From CAMDPA01 sp965223035 (GTDB lineage: Bacteria > Pseudomonadota > Alphaproteobacteria > Rhizobiales > Hyphomicrobiaceae), in NCBI GenBank assembly GCA_965223035.1, contig OZ244980.1, positions 3,720,001 through 3,784,000 of the forward strand: a stretch of 64,000 nucleotides of DNA, read 5' to 3'. Below the pieces are notes generated by a model. The model had not been told where the DNA came from, did no database searches, and saw nothing but the letters and a program-made list of their open reading frames with translations. Shown here one piece after another: positions 24,583 to 32,505 of this stretch (the first letter of the stretch is position 1; every line of letters begins with the position of its first letter). Position numbers and translations under genes: made by a program.

Positions 24583-26046
24583 TTAGTTGGTACCATCCCG
24601 CTCCCCCGCCCGACCATCCAACGGCATGCTGGCCTGGGTGGCCGGGCGGGCGAGCGGGCCGGCACGGCTGATCCGCCTGTGGCGGAAATGAACCTGATTC
24701 GCGCTGAACTGCTCGATCCAGCGCAACGCCAGGAAGATCGCCAAACAGCCGAACACGACCCCGCCCAACAGGTTGCCGGCAAGCACGCCGCTTGCCCCAA
24801 ACATGGCGGCACCGGCCGCGGTAAACGGCCAGGTGCCGAGTATTGCGCGGGCCCAATTGATGACGGTCGCGGTCTTCGGCCTGCGCAACGTATTGAACAC
24901 GGCATTGGCGACGAACAGGGCACCTTGAAACCCAAAGGCGGGCGCGAGCCAATAGCAATACAGCAAAATGAGATCGGCGGTCGCGCCCTTGGCCTTGAAC
25001 CAAACGACCAGATGCGGCGCGCTTATCACCAACACCAGCCATGCGGCGAGGGTGTAAAGGACAACCACCTGCAACGCGGTGGTGAATGTGGCGCGCATGC
25101 GGGCATAGTGCCCGGCCCCCAGGTTCTGGCCGATGATCGGACCCACTGAACCGGACATGGCAAACACGAAGCCAAACATGACCGGCTGAACACGGAGAAT
25201 GACAGCCCAACCGGCCACGGCCTCATCGCCGAAGGTGGCGATGGTTCCCGTTACGATGGTGTTGGCGATCGGCGTCGCCAAATTGGTGGCGAGCGCCGGC
25301 AACGCGATGCCCAGAACCGGGCGGAGATCGGTCCGACAGTTGGCCAGCTTCGGCCACGCAATCATATCGTGCACGCGGACCAGAGCGTGCAGCGCCACCA
25401 ACATGATCACCACGCGCGCGACCACGCTGGCGATGGCCGCGCCATAAAGGCCAAGCCCCAATCCGAAGATCAACACCAAGTCGAGCGCCACGGTCACGAT
25501 CGCGAACGCGAGTGTCACGTGCATCGCCCGTTTTGCATCACCGAGCGAGCGCAGCACCGCCGATGAGGTCAAGGCGAGCGCCAACGGCGGCAGCGACGGC
25601 ACCAATATCAGCAAATATGCCAGCGCCAGATCGGCAGTGCGGCCCTCAGCCCCAAGCAGGTCGAGCAACCAGGGCACGAACGGCAAGAACGCCAGGCAGC
25701 TTGCCGTCGAGGCGGCTAAGGTGAACACATGGACGCTGGCCGAAAGGCGACGCGCTCGCGCGCGATCGCCAGCACCAAGCGCCGGTGACACCAGCGCCAC
25801 GGTCGCCACCGAGAGCCCGATCGCAATCGACATGGTGATGAACAGCAGCGGACTGGCATAGCCGACTGCCGCGACCACGGCGACGTCGCCTAACGTGCTC
25901 AGCAGCAACATCTCGATCAGCTCGGCGATGAAGATCGAGACCAGGCCCAGCGCGCCGGTGGCGGTCATCACCAACACGTGACGTAGAATCGAGCCCGTTG
26001 CGAACACCGGGACCGACGTGCCGCTGGTGGAAACGGACGTGCGCAT
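24583..26046 (-). CDS. MATE-family multidrug/organic-cation exporter
   Basis: A 12-helix membrane exporter of about 487 residues. Repeated MATE features are visible in both halves: GLVSIFIAELIEMLLLSTLG, LSVATVALVSPALGAGDRAR in the N-half and FVFAMSGSVGPIIGQNLGAG with HYARM in the C-half. The ~30 C-terminal residues after RWIEQFSANQ are unlike any MATE tail (ISRAGPLARPATQ, SMPLDGRAGERDG): they are the translation of an R2 repeat lying at 24587-24692. I chose ATG 26046 over a TTG at 26058. The substrate is unknown. The gene stands alone on the minus strand. Confidence 0.9.
   Translation of the reverse strand: MRTSVSTSGTSVPVFATGSILRHVLVMTATGALGLVSIFIAELIEMLLLSTLGDVAVVAAVGYASPLLFITMSIAIGLSVATVALVSPALGAGDRARARRLSASVHVFTLAASTASCLAFLPFVPWLLDLLGAEGRTADLALAYLLILVPSLPPLALALTSSAVLRSLGDAKRAMHVTLAFAIVTVALDLVLIFGLGLGLYGAAIASVVARVVIMLVALHALVRVHDMIAWPKLANCRTDLRPVLGIALPALATNLATPIANTIVTGTIATFGDEAVAGWAVILRVQPVMFGFVFAMSGSVGPIIGQNLGAGHYARMRATFTTALQVVVLYTLAAWLVLVISAPHLVVWFKAKGATADLILLYCYWLAPAFGFQGALFVANAVFNTLRRPKTATVINWARAILGTWPFTAAGAAMFGASGVLAGNLLGGVVFGCLAIFLALRWIEQFSANQVHFRHRRISRAGPLARPATQASMPLDGRAGERDGTN
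24587..24692. repeat. R2 interspersed repeat, plus orientation
   Basis: Left edge ggtaccatcccgctcccccg, core with gggtggccgggcgggcgagc, right edge ggccggcacggctgatccgc followed by ctgtggcggaaatga. It lies inside the 3' end of the MATE coding region. Confidence 0.75.
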
Positions 26047-26247
26047 GGGCGGCAACACACTCTCTTTCGGTAACGTTCGGTGAGGAGGACTGAGGCGCCG
26101 CCGCGACCGACTTCACGGCTCAACGTGCCCAATCGAGCCAAGGGTCAACGCCGATTGTGCGCGGAGCTCAGACGCAAAACCGACCGCAAGGGGCAAGCAG
26201 ACCCTTCCCGTTGATACGCATTCATGCACGCATCTTCTCGTGTTGCC

Positions 26248-26382
26248 TAGATCATTGTGCCTTAAAGTGGAACCACAAACCCGGTTCCGATTTAAGGCTC
26301 GATGAGGATCGCTGTGAGAGTGGTGAGCATCCTGCGCTGCATCGGGATCGTTTCGATGCCGGTGAATAGCAGAACGTTGCTC
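26248..26382. repeat. R1 composite, beta-spacer-alpha
   Basis: A beta hairpin with arms gtgccttaaagtggaacc and ggttccgatttaaggc, spacer gagagtggtgagcatcct, then an alpha hairpin with catcgggatcg and a right arm ending in gttgctcc. It lies in the 624-bp MATE-recR gap. Confidence 0.75.
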
Positions 26383-26400
26383 CATAGCGTTTCAGTGTCA

Positions 26401-26578
26401 GCTGGAACCATCCCGCTCCATTCCTCCACTGGGCACCCAGAACATCATGCCATTGGGTGGCCCAGTTGAGGAATGAAGTTGAGGAATGGAGTTGAGGAAT
26501 GGAGTTGAGGAATGGAATGGAGGAGCGGGGCGGGGGAGCGGGCCGGCTCGGGCGATTCCGCCTTTAGCGGACATGATG
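26401..26578. repeat. R2 repeat with expanded centre
   Basis: Left edge gctggaaccatcccgctcca, right edge gcgggccggctcgggcgatt. The middle contains ctgggcacccag, atgccattgggtggccc and then a 13-bp tandem array, making this copy about 180 bp, much longer than the others. It lies just downstream of recR on the minus strand. Confidence 0.75.
26464..26515. repeat. 13-bp tandem repeat, four units
   Basis: Four head-to-tail copies of agttgaggaatgg, the first with a final a instead of g. It lies inside the R2 element. Confidence 0.95.
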
Positions 26579-26670
26579 GAGCAGGCTGTTGCCGCGATGC
26601 TTATGTCGCTTTGCACCGCAAACGCATCGACCCGCAGCTGCTCGTTGGACGCGACAGCGCGCATCAGCGG

Positions 26671-27276
26671 CTACATGCGGCGACGTGCCTTGATGGCCGC
26701 CGTCAGCGTGCCTTCGTCGAGATAGTCAAGCTCGCCACCCACGGGCACACCGATCGCCAGCTCGGACACATTGACACCCAGCGGCGCCAGCGCTTCGCGC
26801 AGATAGTGCGCGGTCGACTGCCCCTCGACCGTGGCCGACAACGCCAACAACACCTCGCTGACGGTTGGCTCTCGCGCGCGCGCCAACAGCTGTTTGACGT
26901 TGAGCCGATCCGGACCGATGCCATCGAGCGGGGAGAGGTGGCCGCCCAACACATGATAAAGGGCCTTGATCGCGCCGGCCCGCTCAAGCGCCCATAGATC
27001 CGCAACCTCCTCGACCACCACAATCAGCGTGCAGTCGCGGTCCCCATCCCGACAGATCATGCACGGTGACGTGGTATCGATATTGCCGCACCGCGGGCAG
27101 GTGACCAGCCGTTCCGCGGCCTCGGCGAGAGCCTTGGCCAATGGCTCCAACAGATCGACGCGGCGCTTCAAGAGCGCTAACGCGGCTTTGCGTGCGGAGC
27201 GATGGCCCAAACCCGGCAGACGCGCCAGCAGCTGAACCAAGCGCTCGATTTCAGGTCCGGCTATCTGCCTCGACAT
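26671..27276 (-). CDS. recR: Recombination mediator RecR
   Basis: RecR works with RecO (and RecF) to load RecA at single-strand gaps. The 201-residue protein has the helix-hairpin-helix region LARLPGLGHRSARKAALALL, a zinc finger CPRCGNIDTTSPCMIC and a Toprim core LIVVVEEVADLWALERAG with YHVLGGHLSPLDGIGP. All four zinc cysteines are present. The start is ATG 27276. The usual upstream partners dnaX and ybaB are not here: recR is flanked by R1 repeats on both sides and is probably monocistronic. Confidence 0.97.
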   Translation of the reverse strand: MSRQIAGPEIERLVQLLARLPGLGHRSARKAALALLKRRVDLLEPLAKALAEAAERLVTCPRCGNIDTTSPCMICRDGDRDCTLIVVVEEVADLWALERAGAIKALYHVLGGHLSPLDGIGPDRLNVKQLLARAREPTVSEVLLALSATVEGQSTAHYLREALAPLGVNVSELAIGVPVGGELDYLDEGTLTAAIKARRRM

Positions 27277-27354
27277 GAGCGTGAACCTGCGTCCAAGCGC
27301 TGCGGGATGGCCCGCCCAAAGGCCGCGCGATCGGGCGTGCGCGCGCCAGCGATG

Positions 27355-27494
27355 CTAGAGCAACCTGCCTTTAATCGGAATCGGAACGATCCCGATTAAA
27401 GGCAGAAAGTTGCTCTACACTTTAAGAGCGATCATCTTTGCGCCTTAAAGGGAACCGCTAAGCCGGCTGCCCCTTTTTAAGGCACGATGATCTC
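27355..27494. repeat. R1 composite, alpha-spacer-beta
   Basis: The alpha hairpin has arms cctttaatcggaatcgg and ccgattaaaggcag. The spacer is agttgctctacactttaaga with gcgatcatctttgcgcc. A less perfect beta hairpin ends ggcacgatgatct. It separates recR from bamB. Confidence 0.87.
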
Positions 27495-27523
27495 GTGTCA
27501 TAGGGTCAACGACGGGCGCCGAG

Positions 27524-28942
27524 CTAGCGCAAGGCAATCAGCCGCGCGCTGTCGGTAAAAATATACATCCGCCCACCGGCGACGATCGGGGAAATATATG
27601 TGCGGTTTCCGATATTGACATTTGAGGCCAGGCGTCCGGTCGCAGCATCGACCGATATCAGCACCCCTTTTGACGAGATCAGCCAAAGCCTATTGCCAGC
27701 CAGGATCGGCCCAGACCAGGTCTTGGCACCCGGCAGGCGGATCGACCACACGGTCTTCCCGCCCATGCGCTCCAGCGCCCGCAGCTGTCCACCGGTGGTC
27801 ACCACAAACGCATAGCCGCCCACCACGGCAGGCGGCTGAGTGCTGGACAAATTGGCTGACCAAATCCGCTCGCCGGTCTCCAGTTGGGCTGCGACCATGC
27901 GGCCGCCGTGGCCGACGGCGAACACGGTGCCCCGGTCGATCACCGGCCGCGCCGCGTCATTCAAGGCCGCCATAGCGCTGCCGCGCCGGGCGCGGGTCAA
28001 CGATTCGCTCCATAGCGTCTCGCCGGTGCCGATCCGCAACGCCATCACTTCACCGGTAGCGAACGGGGCGATCACATACTCGCCTGCCACCGCGGGACTG
28101 GGGCTGTGAATGAAACTGGCTTGCTCCGGCAGGCCACTGGCGGCCCACAATTCGGTGCCATCGCTACCGGCGCACGCAATCACCCGACCTTCGCGGGTCG
28201 TTACAATCACCCGATCGGCCAATGCGGTGGGCGAGGAGCGAACAGGCGCCTTTAGGTTTTTGCTCCACAGCACTTTGCCACTGGCTGGGTCCAGCGCGCT
28301 CAGCGTGCCATAGCCCGTGGCCACATAGAGCCGACCGTTGTCGGCCGCCAAACCACCGCCATAGCCGCCGCGGGCGTTACCGCCGCTGAACGAGCCGAGC
28401 GAAAACAGCTGATTGCCGGCGCCGTACTCCCCGCTCGGAATCAGTGAGGTCCGCCACAGCCTGGCGCCGGTGTTGGCCGCAAACGCTTGCACCCCAGCCC
28501 CAGCGTCAAGCGTGAAGACGCGGCCCGCGTAGACGATCGGGCTGGCGGTCACCTTGCCGGCCTTGCTGGAGCCGGTCCCGGCGCTGACGCTCCAAATCTG
28601 CTTGGGCGCTGCGCCCAGCGCGAGGTGGCCGGGCGCGTTGCTGGGCACGCCTCCTGGTTGTGACCAGTCGATGTTGGCGACCGGTGGCGGCAACACAATC
28701 GGTTGGTTGGCCGGAGCGAGGTTGGTCGCCGCGCTGGCCGTTGTCTTCATGATCGGGATGCGGGTCCCCGGCAACGGCGCCTGCTTTTGAGCGAACGGAT
28801 TGAGATCGTCGATCTTGGGCAGGCTGAAGCTGTCCGAACTCGTGCACCCCCCAAGACCGGCGCCCAGTGCGGTCGCAACCGCGGCCATCGCGATCAATCT
28901 GACCGTTGTCCCCCGGCGGGCCCGCCAGCATTCCTCGACCAT
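27524..28942 (-). CDS. bamB: Outer-membrane protein assembly factor BamB
   Basis: A lipoprotein beta-propeller that works with BamA to insert outer-membrane barrels. The signal peptide ends in a lipobox (ALGAGLGGC) near residues 23-31, followed by a ~90-residue linker and seven or eight PQQ-like WD blades: recurring LDPASGKVLWSKNL, LRIGTGETLWSES, AQLETGERIWSANL, LERMGGKTVWSIRL and VDAATGRLASNV. The 472-residue length is longer than E. coli BamB because of the linker. I chose ATG 28942, eight bases after the stop of the yfgM-like gene. The yfgM-bamB pair is conserved and supports the call. Confidence 0.93.
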   Translation of the reverse strand: MVEECWRARRGTTVRLIAMAAVATALGAGLGGCTSSDSFSLPKIDDLNPFAQKQAPLPGTRIPIMKTTASAATNLAPANQPIVLPPPVANIDWSQPGGVPSNAPGHLALGAAPKQIWSVSAGTGSSKAGKVTASPIVYAGRVFTLDAGAGVQAFAANTGARLWRTSLIPSGEYGAGNQLFSLGSFSGGNARGGYGGGLAADNGRLYVATGYGTLSALDPASGKVLWSKNLKAPVRSSPTALADRVIVTTREGRVIACAGSDGTELWAASGLPEQASFIHSPSPAVAGEYVIAPFATGEVMALRIGTGETLWSESLTRARRGSAMAALNDAARPVIDRGTVFAVGHGGRMVAAQLETGERIWSANLSSTQPPAVVGGYAFVVTTGGQLRALERMGGKTVWSIRLPGAKTWSGPILAGNRLWLISSKGVLISVDAATGRLASNVNIGNRTYISPIVAGGRMYIFTDSARLIALR

Positions 28943-28952
28943 CAGCAGGTCC

Positions 28953-29756
28953 TCATTTTTTGTCGCCACCGGCATCTGTTGGCCCGCCGCTCGCCGAGGC
29001 CGGCGCCTCCCTCTGGTCTTCCCCCGCATCACCGGCCGAACCGCCGGCCGGCGGCGGCGTCGCCTCTTGCTGCACCTGAGCCGGCGCTGTCTTCGCCAGT
29101 TCCGTCGCGACCACCAGCTGCATCAAAGCTTCCGCCCGTTGCCGCAAGGCGGTGGGGGCTTTCGGGTCCACCGATAGCGGCGCCAGGGCCTGCCGCGCCT
29201 CACTGAGCTTGCCGGCGCGCAGCGCTGAGATGCCTAACAGTTCCCGCGCGGAATAGCGCCAAGGGCTGGTCTCCGCCGCCAGATCGGTGAGCTGATTCTT
29301 CACGGTGGTCCAGTCTGCGGTATCAATTTTCAACGACACCGCCTGCAACTGCGCAAAACCCTTGATCAATGGATCATCCGTCGCATCGGCGGCAGTTTGG
29401 TAGGCGGCAGCGGCCTCATCGACCTTCCCAGCCTTCGTTAAATTGGCCGCCAGCGCCAGACGGGCCAGCGCCGGATAGCCGCCACCGCCCTCGCTGACGA
29501 TGGCCTCCAGGGCCTGCGTCGCCTCCGCCGTTTTGCCGTCCTGCGCCAGGCGCATTGCCTGCGAAAAGCGGGCTCCGGAATCGTGGATGACCGCGACGCG
29601 CTGCGTCTGCCACCACTGGTAGCCGGCCAAGCCAATCAACACCAACGCCACGGCGCCCACGATCAAGCCGCCGTAGCGCTGCCAGATCTTCTGCAACCGC
29701 TCACGGCGCAGCTCCTCGTCGACCTCACGCATCCAGGAGTCGCGTTCCATGCTCAT
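28953..29756 (-). CDS. YfgM-like membrane-anchored TPR protein
   Basis: A 267-residue periplasmic chaperone-like protein anchored by one N-terminal helix (residues 29-46, YGGLIVGAVALVLIGLAGYQ). It begins WMREVDEELRRERLQKIWQR, the usual YfgM/DUF2659-type cytoplasmic start. The periplasmic part contains TPR-like helices (QALEAIVSEGGGGYPALARL, LAANLTKAGKVDEAAAAYQT). The last ~45 residues are Pro/Gly/Ala-rich and low-complexity. In E. coli YfgM associates with SecYEG and PpiD, and it lies directly upstream of bamB, as here. Confidence 0.87.
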   Translation of the reverse strand: MSMERDSWMREVDEELRRERLQKIWQRYGGLIVGAVALVLIGLAGYQWWQTQRVAVIHDSGARFSQAMRLAQDGKTAEATQALEAIVSEGGGGYPALARLALAANLTKAGKVDEAAAAYQTAADATDDPLIKGFAQLQAVSLKIDTADWTTVKNQLTDLAAETSPWRYSARELLGISALRAGKLSEARQALAPLSVDPKAPTALRQRAEALMQLVVATELAKTAPAQVQQEATPPPAGGSAGDAGEDQREAPASASGGPTDAGGDKK

Positions 29757-30224
29757 GCCGTGAAGATCTCCAATCGGTCCTAGGGCACCTTGCCGCTTGC
29801 GCTGGCCCCATCTGACATCGGTTCAGCCCGCGTCGAGCCGCCCCGCGTGGCGCCGACCTGTGGTTTGTTCCGTGGTCTGGCGGGACGCATGCTCACGATG
29901 CAGCTCTCCCAGATGCAGCTCTCTCACATGTAGCCAGCCGTTTAGCCAATAACCAATCGCACCCCTTTCGTCGAGCGCTGGCACCGGCCAACGATGCTGG
30001 GGATGATGCTGCCCGCTCGCCGATCGGCCCCGTTGATCTGGCCCCGTTGATGCTGCCTGCGCCGGCTATCGATCCGCCAGCGCCATCGCGCGTTCACCCC
30101 CAGACAGTGTGCCTGACCTTAATGGACCTCGTCGCCGCCGCGAGCTGCGCCACGATCTTCACGTGCGCGCATGGTTCACGTTAGCGCTGGACCGCGAAGC
30201 CAGTTCCTCGCGACCGATCCCACT
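29757..30224. other. 468-bp gap upstream of yfgM-bamB
   Basis: It holds the promoter region for the minus-strand yfgM-bamB pair. A 14-bp near-duplicate (gatgcagctctccc) occurs twice near 29897-29925, and ggccccgttgat occurs twice near 30028-30052. There is no R1 or R2 copy and no gene-like ORF. Confidence 0.5.
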
Positions 30225-31133
30225 CTAGCTGCGGGCGGTTTTCGGCGATTTTGCGGCTGCCCGGGTCGACCGCGCCGCTTGCGGCTTGCCGGCACCGGCT
30301 TTGCCGGTCGCCGCTCCGGACGCATAGGTATGCTCCGGCGCTGGAAACCGGTGGGCCCGCACCTCCTCGGCATAGGCCGCAATCGCCCCTTCGATGGCCG
30401 CGCCGACCTGGCCGAAGGCCCTGACGAATTTGGGCACGCGCGGCGACAGGCCAAGCATATCCTCCATCACCAGGATCTGCCCATCGCACGCCGCTGACGC
30501 GCCGATCCCAATGGTCGGAATCGGTATCGATTGGGTGATCCGCACCGCCAACGGCTCCGGGATGGCTTCCAACACAACGGAGAAAGCGCCGGCCTCGCTG
30601 ACCGCTATCGCGTCTTCGACCAGGGCGTCCCATTGCGCCTCGGTCCGACCCTGCACCTTGAACCCGCCGAGAACATTGATCGATTGCGGAGTAAGACCGA
30701 TGTGCGCCATCACCGGAATACCGCGGGCAACCAGGAACTCGATGGTGTCGGCCATGCGCTGGCCGCCCTCCAGCTTGACGGCGCCGCAGTCGGTCTCCTT
30801 CATGATCCGAGCGGCATTGCGGAAGGCGACATTCGGGCTTTCCTCGTAGGAGCCGAACGGCATATCGACCACGACCAACGCCCGCCGCGCTCCACGCACC
30901 ACGGCGCGCCCGTGCATGATCATCAGTTCAAGCGGTACCGGTACGGTGGTCTCGTAACCGTGCATGACCATGCCGAGGCTGTCGCCGACCAGCAAAAAGT
31001 CGCAGTACTTATCGGCCAGCGCGGCCGTGTGTGCATGGTAGGCCGTCAACGACACGATCGGCTCACCACCTTTGCGGGCCGTGATATCGGGTGCGGTCAC
31101 GCGCTTGGGGGAGGCAGCGGGTTGGCTGGACAT
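30225..31133 (-). CDS. panB: 3-methyl-2-oxobutanoate hydroxymethyltransferase
   Basis: PanB transfers a one-carbon unit from methylene-tetrahydrofolate to alpha-ketoisovalerate, the first committed step to pantothenate. Conserved blocks are SLTAYHAHTAALAD, LLVGDSLGMVMHGYETTVPV (metal Asp), VVVDMPFGSYEESP (second metal Asp), AVKLEGGQRMADTIEFL, VMAHIGLTPQSINVLGGFKV and SVVLEAIPEPLA with the catalytic Glu. After the normal end (VRAHRFPAPEHTY) there is a ~32-residue Ala/Lys/Arg-rich tail of low complexity. ATG 31133 (MSSQPAASPKR) is chosen over starts 108 bp upstream. panC is not adjacent. Confidence 0.96.
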   Translation of the reverse strand: MSSQPAASPKRVTAPDITARKGGEPIVSLTAYHAHTAALADKYCDFLLVGDSLGMVMHGYETTVPVPLELMIMHGRAVVRGARRALVVVDMPFGSYEESPNVAFRNAARIMKETDCGAVKLEGGQRMADTIEFLVARGIPVMAHIGLTPQSINVLGGFKVQGRTEAQWDALVEDAIAVSEAGAFSVVLEAIPEPLAVRITQSIPIPTIGIGASAACDGQILVMEDMLGLSPRVPKFVRAFGQVGAAIEGAIAAYAEEVRAHRFPAPEHTYASGAATGKAGAGKPQAARSTRAAAKSPKTARS

Positions 31134-31422
31134 GGCGTGTGGCGTCCCATCGTTGTACAGGGTGTTGGTTGCCAACATATGCCGCCGGAGGGCGAAGCAC
31201 CAGCGCCTGACCAGCATCAAACCACTGTCTGCTGGCCCCATCGCGCCCTACCGGGGCGAATGCAGCGGAAGGCCCGTTGGCCGTGCGCGATGGGCGGCGG
31301 CAAAGGTTTACGTTACGGCGCCGACGGCGCTATATTGCCGTCCGGTTCATGCATCAGAGTCCAGACGATTGCGTTTGGTCAAGGTCACCGACGATTTCCG
31401 TCCAAATTCCCGAGAGGCAAGC

Positions 31423-32097
31423 TTGGCGCGCATCGTTCAGACATTCTTGGCCGGATTGCTGTTGCTGCTGCCGGTCGTCATCACCGGCATCGTCGTCGTG
31501 TGGTTGGTCGGCTTTCTCAGCCAATTCGTCGGGCCGTCGAGCCCGGTTGGCAACGTCTTGATTTCGATCGGGCTTGGTCTGTCCGCGTCCAAGTTTGTAG
31601 CCTACATCATCGGCATCGTGATCGTCCTGATCGGCGTATACGTTCTCGGACTGATCGTCGAATCGCGTCTGAGCCCGTGGATCTCCGGGTTCGTCGATGG
31701 CGTCATGCAGCGGATTCCGTTGGTGTCGAACGTTTATGACCTATCCAAACGCTTCATTGCAATCGTCGACCGCAACGACGCCGGCGATCTGAAGGGCATG
31801 ACGCCGGTCTGGTGCTTGTTTGGCGGCGACGGCGGCGCTGCCGTGCTGGCCCTGTTACCGTCGCCGAAGCCGGTGTTGTTTCAGGATAAGTCCTACCAGG
31901 CGGTCCTGATCCCCTCTGCACCGGTGCCATTTGGTGGGTGCTTGATCTATGTGCCCGTCGAATGGATCCGTCCGGCCGGCGGCGGTGTCGAGCAATTGAT
32001 GAACGTCTACGTTTCGATGGGTGTCAACGCGCCTGAGCCGCCTAAGCCGATGCTGGCCGGCGAGTCCCCACCGACACCTCCGATCTCGCCGGGCTGA
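31423..32097 (+). CDS. DUF502 family inner-membrane protein
   Basis: A 224-residue membrane protein of the DUF502 family, whose function is not established. It has two hydrophobic segments (FLAGLLLLLPVVITGIVVVW and ASKFVAYIIGIVIVLIGVYV), then the family-typical PLVSNVYDLSKRFIAIVD and a soluble beta-rich part with LIYVPVEWIRPAGGGVEQLM. I chose the TTG at 31423 (preceded by gagaggcaag) because no ATG or GTG fits; a TTG at 31375 is possible. A Pro-rich tail ends the protein. It is divergent from panB across a 289-bp gap. Confidence 0.85.
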   Translation: MARIVQTFLAGLLLLLPVVITGIVVVWLVGFLSQFVGPSSPVGNVLISIGLGLSASKFVAYIIGIVIVLIGVYVLGLIVESRLSPWISGFVDGVMQRIPLVSNVYDLSKRFIAIVDRNDAGDLKGMTPVWCLFGGDGGAAVLALLPSPKPVLFQDKSYQAVLIPSAPVPFGGCLIYVPVEWIRPAGGGVEQLMNVYVSMGVNAPEPPKPMLAGESPPTPPISPG

Positions 32098-32505
32098 GCC
32101 TGACTGCAACCTGTGCCTGCCCGACATCGCGCCGGCGGCGGCGCTGTGCGGCAACAGCGCGCCAACGCCGCGTGCGCCGGTTGCTCAAACCTGCCTGAGC
32201 ATTGTTTTGCAGGTACCGTGGACCTCTACCGCGGACGTCGGGCTCGCGCATTCAGCCCCGCCGTCGGTCGCTCCATGAACGCCTCAGTCTCCACGTGCTA
32301 GAGCAACTGGCCCGCCCAGCCCCGGGTGCTGCCGACCGGCCCGGCGGCCGCTTGCGGTCACAGGGCAATCGACACAACCCGCAAGGCTTCTTTAATCTTG
32401 TTTTGGCCACACTGCAGACACGAGGTTTCATTACCCGTGCAACGGTCGTGCGCGTGTCCTTTGCTTTAAGGCTTTGATCGAGGGACAGGGGAAGTAGGCT
32501 AGGTC
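32098..32505. other. 408-bp gap with only traces of repeats
   Basis: A lone R1 edge (gctagagcaactggcc, near 32297-32312) is followed by GC-rich sequence. A spaced inverted repeat gacacg/cgtgtc lies at 32417-32458 ahead of the next gene. No coding region is convincing. Confidence 0.4.

Noticed and set aside
31072..31422. Upstream extension of the DUF502 reading frame
   Set aside because: It overlaps the panB start on the other strand and encodes Cys/Arg-rich sequence unlike the family; the TTG at 31423 fits family length.
30531..31739. Long plus-strand open frame (402 codons) opposite panB
   Set aside because: It is antisense to a clearly conserved panB gene, with no recognisable motif; open because of high GC and codon bias on the other strand.
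32297..32312. Additional R1 copy in the gap before the lysozyme-like gene
   Set aside because: Only one edge (gctagagcaactggcc) matches; there is no second arm, so it may be chance or a fragment.
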